The translations under genes and the position numbers were made by a program. Shown here in pieces: positions 61,281 through 64,000 of a stretch of 64,000 nucleotides of DNA (positions are counted from its first letter, which is position 1; the number at the start of each line of letters is the position of its first letter). Source of the DNA: Xylanimicrobium pachnodae JCM 13526 = NBRC 107786 (lineage in GTDB: Bacteria; Actinomycetota; Actinomycetes; Actinomycetales; Cellulomonadaceae); the NCBI GenBank assembly GCA_001592145.1, contig BCWJ01000002.1:1-64000 (forward strand). The letters run 5' to 3'. Under the pieces are notes generated by a model. That model was not told the DNA's origin. It made no database searches and saw only the letters and a list, made by a program, of their open reading frames with translations.

Positions 61281-62347
61281 GGTCGGTCCTCCGTACGGGT
61301 GGTGCGGGCGGTGCTGGCGGTGCGGGACTTACGTGTGGCGGCCGGCCCGAGCAGATGCTCCGGGGTGGGACGCATCCGCTCGGCGGCGCGCAGACGCACC
61401 GACGCCGAGCGGGGGTTGCGTTCGATCTCCGCGGCGTCCGCCTCGAGCGCGCCCCGGGTCAGGGCGCGCAGGTACGGGCGGTGCGTCTCCGGCTCGACCG
61501 GAAGCCCGGGCGGAGCCGACGACGTCGTCCCGCGGGCGATGGCCCGCTTGACGATGCGGTCCTCGAGGGACTGGTACGACTCGACGACGATCCGCCCTCC
61601 CACCGCGAGCGCCTCGATGGCGGCGGGCACGGCACGCTCCAGCACCTCGAGCTCGCCGTTCACCTCGATCCGCAGCGCCTGGAAGGTGCGCTTGGCCGGG
61701 TTCCCGCCCGTCTTGCGCGTGGCCGCCGGGATGCACGCCCGGACCAGGTCCACCAGCTCGGCGGTGCGCTCCCACGGCCGGTCCGCGCGGCGGCGCACGA
61801 TCGAGCGCGCGATCTTGCCCGCGAACCGTTCCTCGCCGTAGTCGCGCAGGACCCGGGTCAGGTCGCGCTCGTCGTACGTGTTCAGCACGTCGGCCGCGGT
61901 CTGCCCCGTGCTCTGGTCCATCCGCATGTCGAGCGGGGCGTCCTGGGCGTACGCGAAGCCGCGGTCGGCCTCGTCGAGCTGGAGGCTGCTGACCCCGAGG
62001 TCCATGAGCACGCCCTGCACGCCGCCGGCGTATCCGAGCCGGGCGACGACGTCGCCGATCTCGTCGTAGACCGCGTGCACCGGGGTGAACCGGTCGCCGA
62101 ACCGGGAGAGGCGCTCGCCCGCGAGCTCCAGCGCCTGAGGGTCCCGGTCGATGCCGATCACCCGGGCTTGGGGCAGCTGAGCCAGCACACCCTCGGCGTG
62201 CCCGCCCATGCCGAGCGTGCAGTCGACCAGCACCGGCGCGGGCCCCGCGTCGCGCGGCTGGAGCGCCGGGGCGAGCAGGTCGATGCACTGCTGGAAGAGC
62301 ACCGGTCGGTGGCGGTCGGCCGTCGGCCGTACGGCGTCGTCGGACAC
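61277..62347 (-). CDS. rsmH: 16S rRNA (cytosine-1402-N4)-methyltransferase
   Basis: The MraW methyltransferase, 356 aa. SAM motif [16 protein letters not shown], then [33 protein letters not shown] and [19 protein letters not shown]. The basic C-terminal tail is extended. The GTG at 62347 has a GAGGAG Shine-Dalgarno 6 nt upstream. It follows mraZ after 204 bp. Confidence 0.97.
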   Translation of the reverse strand: MSDDAVRPTADRHRPVLFQQCIDLLAPALQPRDAGPAPVLVDCTLGMGGHAEGVLAQLPQARVIGIDRDPQALELAGERLSRFGDRFTPVHAVYDEIGDVVARLGYAGGVQGVLMDLGVSSLQLDEADRGFAYAQDAPLDMRMDQSTGQTAADVLNTYDERDLTRVLRDYGEERFAGKIARSIVRRRADRPWERTAELVDLVRACIPAATRKTGGNPAKRTFQALRIEVNGELEVLERAVPAAIEALAVGGRIVVESYQSLEDRIVKRAIARGTTSSAPPGLPVEPETHRPYLRALTRGALEADAAEIERNPRSASVRLRAAERMRPTPEHLLGPAATRKSRTASTARTTRTEDRP

Positions 62348-62460
62348 GGGCTCCTCCTCAGCTGTCGATACGGATCGGGGTACGGGCCCTGCCACCCGCG
62401 AGGATCCCGTCGTGCCAGGTCTCCCTCCGCGTCGTTCTGGCACCGGGGAAGTGCGCCAGA

Positions 62461-62475
62461 CTCTCGCGGCGAGAG
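62461..62475. promoter_or_regulatory. Inverted repeat in the mraZ-rsmH gap
   Basis: CTCTCGC-G-GCGAGAG, 7-bp arms with a single centre base, lies in the 204-bp gap between mraZ and rsmH. Role unknown; it could be a regulator site or a small hairpin. No gene is supported in this gap. Confidence 0.3.
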
Positions 62476-62551
62476 GCCTCGCTCGACGGGACCCCCGAAC
62501 GGCAGGACGTCGTCGGGTTCGTGCTCGGGCGGCGGAACGTCATCACGGGCC

Positions 62552-63019
62552 TCAGAACGCCAGGTCCGGGAAGATCTGCTCTGCCGTGTCGGAGTACGCG
62601 GACTCCTGCTCGGCCAGGTAGGCCTCCCAGGCGGTCCGGTCCCAGACCTCGACTCGGGTACCGGCACCGATCACGGCGACGTCCCGGTCGAGACCGGCGT
62701 ACTCGCGCAGCACCGGGGGGATCGAGATCCGGCCCTGCTTGTCCGGCACCTCGTCACTGGCCCCCGACAACAGCACGCGCAGGTAGTCGCGGGCCTGACG
62801 TGAGGTCACGGGAGCCTGCCGCACCTGCTCGTACATGCGGGAGAACTCGTCCATCGGCATGAGGAAGAGGCATCGCTCCTGCCCCCTCGTCATGACCAGG
62901 CCGCCGGAGAGCCTCCCCCGGAACTTCGCCGGGAGGATCAGCCGCCCCTTCTCGTCGAGCTTCGGGTTGTACGTGCCCAGCAGAAGGCCTGTCCCGACGA
63001 TCGAGTCAACCCCTGCCAC
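62552..63019 (-). CDS. mraZ: Transcriptional regulator MraZ
   Basis: A double SpoVT/AbrB-fold regulator of the dcw cluster, about 155 aa. The two repeats are seen as [17 protein letters not shown] and [18 protein letters not shown]. The start is uncertain: GTG 63019 has GAGG 8 nt upstream, giving about 10 extra residues before [14 protein letters not shown], where most MraZ proteins begin (MFLGTH). A CTG start there is possible. It probably represses its own operon through the boxes at 63050-63075. Confidence 0.93.
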   Translation of the reverse strand: MAGVDSIVGTGLLLGTYNPKLDEKGRLILPAKFRGRLSGGLVMTRGQERCLFLMPMDEFSRMYEQVRQAPVTSRQARDYLRVLLSGASDEVPDKQGRISIPPVLREYAGLDRDVAVIGAGTRVEVWDRTAWEAYLAEQESAYSDTAEQIFPDLAF

Positions 63020-63049
63020 GGCCTGCACCTCCCCCAGCGCTCCCGCGCG

Positions 63050-63075
63050 CTCCACGCTACTCCACTTCACTCCAC
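63050..63075 (-). promoter_or_regulatory. MraZ operator: three GTGGAG boxes at 10-bp pitch
   Basis: Minus-strand GTGGAG occurs three times, at 63050-63055, 63060-63065 and 63070-63075, exactly one helical turn apart and about 30 bp upstream of mraZ. MraZ is known to bind short direct repeats with this spacing upstream of its own gene. Autoregulation is therefore likely. Confidence 0.75.
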
Positions 63076-63109
63076 TCTTCCCGCTCAAATGACGCCACGT
63101 GCACCATCT

Positions 63110-63131
63110 CGACGGGGAGTTCTCCCCATCG
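63110..63131. promoter_or_regulatory. Palindrome between mraZ and moxR
   Basis: GGGGAGTTCTCCCC with outer CGA/TCG arms forms a 22-bp inverted repeat centred in the 292-bp divergent gap. It may be an operator for moxR or for the dcw promoter. The rest of 63020-63311 shows only the MraZ boxes and no gene. Confidence 0.4.
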
Positions 63132-63311
63132 ACGCAGGTCACCCGCCCGTGCCTGCGGTGGAGGCGGGTGGAGGACCGAGCCGGGCCGCCCACCAGGTCC
63201 ACGAGACGCGCCTTCCACCCGCGAAACCCCACCGCGCACCACGGGCGGTCAACTACGCTCGGCGTACCCGTCCGGAACGGCGGGCGCACTGGCATCGACG
63301 TGGAGGACCTT

Positions 63312-64000
63312 GTGCATCCAGACCCCGCCGCCCGCACGCTGACCGGACCCGCCGGTGGCCCGGACCCCCACGGCCATCTCGCCCAGGACGCCTTCGCCGC
63401 GGGCACCGCCGACGTCGACGAGCTGGTCCAGGTGGGCGCCCGGGTCCGCGCCGCCATCGAGTCGGTCGTCTCGGGCCGCCCGGAGATCGCGTGGCTGACG
63501 GTCGCGGTGCTGCTCGCCGAGGGGCACCTGCTGATCGAGGATGTCCCCGGCGTCGGCAAGACCACGCTCGCCAAGGCGCTGGCGCGGGCGATCGACTGCC
63601 AGGTGGGCCGTATCCAGTTCACCCCGGACCTGCTGCCCAGCGACCTGACGGGCGTCAACATCTTCCGGGCGCAGACGCACGAGTTCGAGTTCCGCCCCGG
63701 CCCCGTGTTCAACAACATCGTGATCGGCGACGAGATCAACCGGGCCTCCCCCAAGACGCAGTCCGCGCTGCTCGAGTGCATGGGCGAGGGCCAGACGACC
63801 GTCGACGGCGCCTCGCACACGCTGCCCCACCCGTTCCTGGTGGTCGCCACGCAGAACCCCGTGGAGATGGAGGGCACCTATCCGCTGCCCGAGGCGCAGC
63901 GCGACCGCTTCATGGCTCGCCTGACCGTCGGCTACCCGGACGCCGAGGCGGAGATGCGCATGCTCGACCGGCAGGAGGCCTCCTCGCCGCTCGATCACCT
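63312..64000 (+). CDS. MoxR-family AAA+ ATPase, 5' part
   Basis: An open frame that runs off the right edge; at least 229 codons are present. Walker A is [17 protein letters not shown], and Walker B is [36 protein letters not shown] and [18 protein letters not shown] are MoxR signatures. MoxR ATPases act as chaperones with VWA-domain proteins encoded next to them, expected beyond the window. The GTG at 63312 has GGAGG 5 nt upstream. An in-frame GTG at 63300 is less likely. It is divergent from mraZ. Confidence 0.93.
   Translation, partial: MHPDPAARTLTGPAGGPDPHGHLAQDAFAAGTADVDELVQVGARVRAAIESVVSGRPEIAWLTVAVLLAEGHLLIEDVPGVGKTTLAKALARAIDCQVGRIQFTPDLLPSDLTGVNIFRAQTHEFEFRPGPVFNNIVIGDEINRASPKTQSALLECMGEGQTTVDGASHTLPHPFLVVATQNPVEMEGTYPLPEAQRDRFMARLTVGYPDAEAEMRMLDRQEASSPLDH

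Noticed and set aside
62358-62546. 62-aa minus-strand open frame between mraZ and rsmH
   Set aside because: No conserved motif and poor start; this gap is normally noncoding in actinobacterial dcw clusters.

Overview
The window is high-GC, gene-dense actinobacterial chromosome. The gene content and order point to Micrococcales. The best guess is the Cellulomonadaceae/Promicromonosporaceae neighbourhood, because of a GH43 xylan/arabinan-type hydrolase and a MurE without the DNPR motif of meso-DAP enzymes. The genus is inference. Almost everything is core metabolism, translation and cell division. No CRISPR array, prophage or secretion cluster is visible. The one clear accessory insertion is an IS605-type TnpB element beside pheS, with an IS630 relic next to it.

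Layout. 1-287: tandem leftward promoters that probably drive an rRNA operon lying off the left edge. 288-2905: tyrS, a 3-methyladenine glycosylase and a uridine-kinase-like P-loop protein. 2931-10550: leftward arginine operon argC-J-B-D-F-R plus argH, without argG, preceded by an ARG box. 10626-13693: rightward quinone oxidoreductase, Tam-like methyltransferase and GH43. 13728-13766: strong terminator. 13791-17446: pheS-pheT. 17537-19332: TnpB element and transposase relic. 19381-22014: small genes (YbjN, ThpR, VOC, SpoU methyltransferase). 22034-23819: infC-rpmI-rplT, with infC starting at a non-canonical AUC codon. 24201-26086: DUF1844 protein, membrane coiled-coil protein and exported serine protease.

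26094-36347: histidine genes hisC-hisB-(hypothetical)-hisH-priA-sseB, separated from hisD by a Rieske lipoprotein gene, a recQ gene fused to a phosphoribosyltransferase-like tail, a hydrolase and a kinase-like gene. 36399-43812: S4 protein, PPOX and Nudix proteins, dnaE, GNAT, an RluA-family synthase, lspA and a DksA-like protein. 43950-63019: the division and cell wall cluster, all leftward: mraZ-rsmH-ftsL-ftsI-murE-murF-mraY-murD-ftsW-murG-murC-ftsQ-ftsZ-pgeF, then sepF-yggT-divIVA. 63312-64000: 5' part of a divergent moxR.

How the genes work together. Translational coupling by ATGA, GTGA or TGATG overlaps is pervasive in arg, his and dcw. Several operons appear to be transcribed as leaderless mRNAs from a TAnnnT hexamer 6-8 nt before the start codon (argC, hisC, hisD, recQ, the DUF1844 gene, lspA, yggT, murE). 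The most interesting items are the apparently intact TnpB nuclease with its right-end hairpin, the AUC-initiated infC with a long Ala/Pro/Lys tail, the RecQ-PRTase fusion inside the his locus, a duplicated 51-bp element between argC and argJ, and the MraZ-box array upstream of mraZ.
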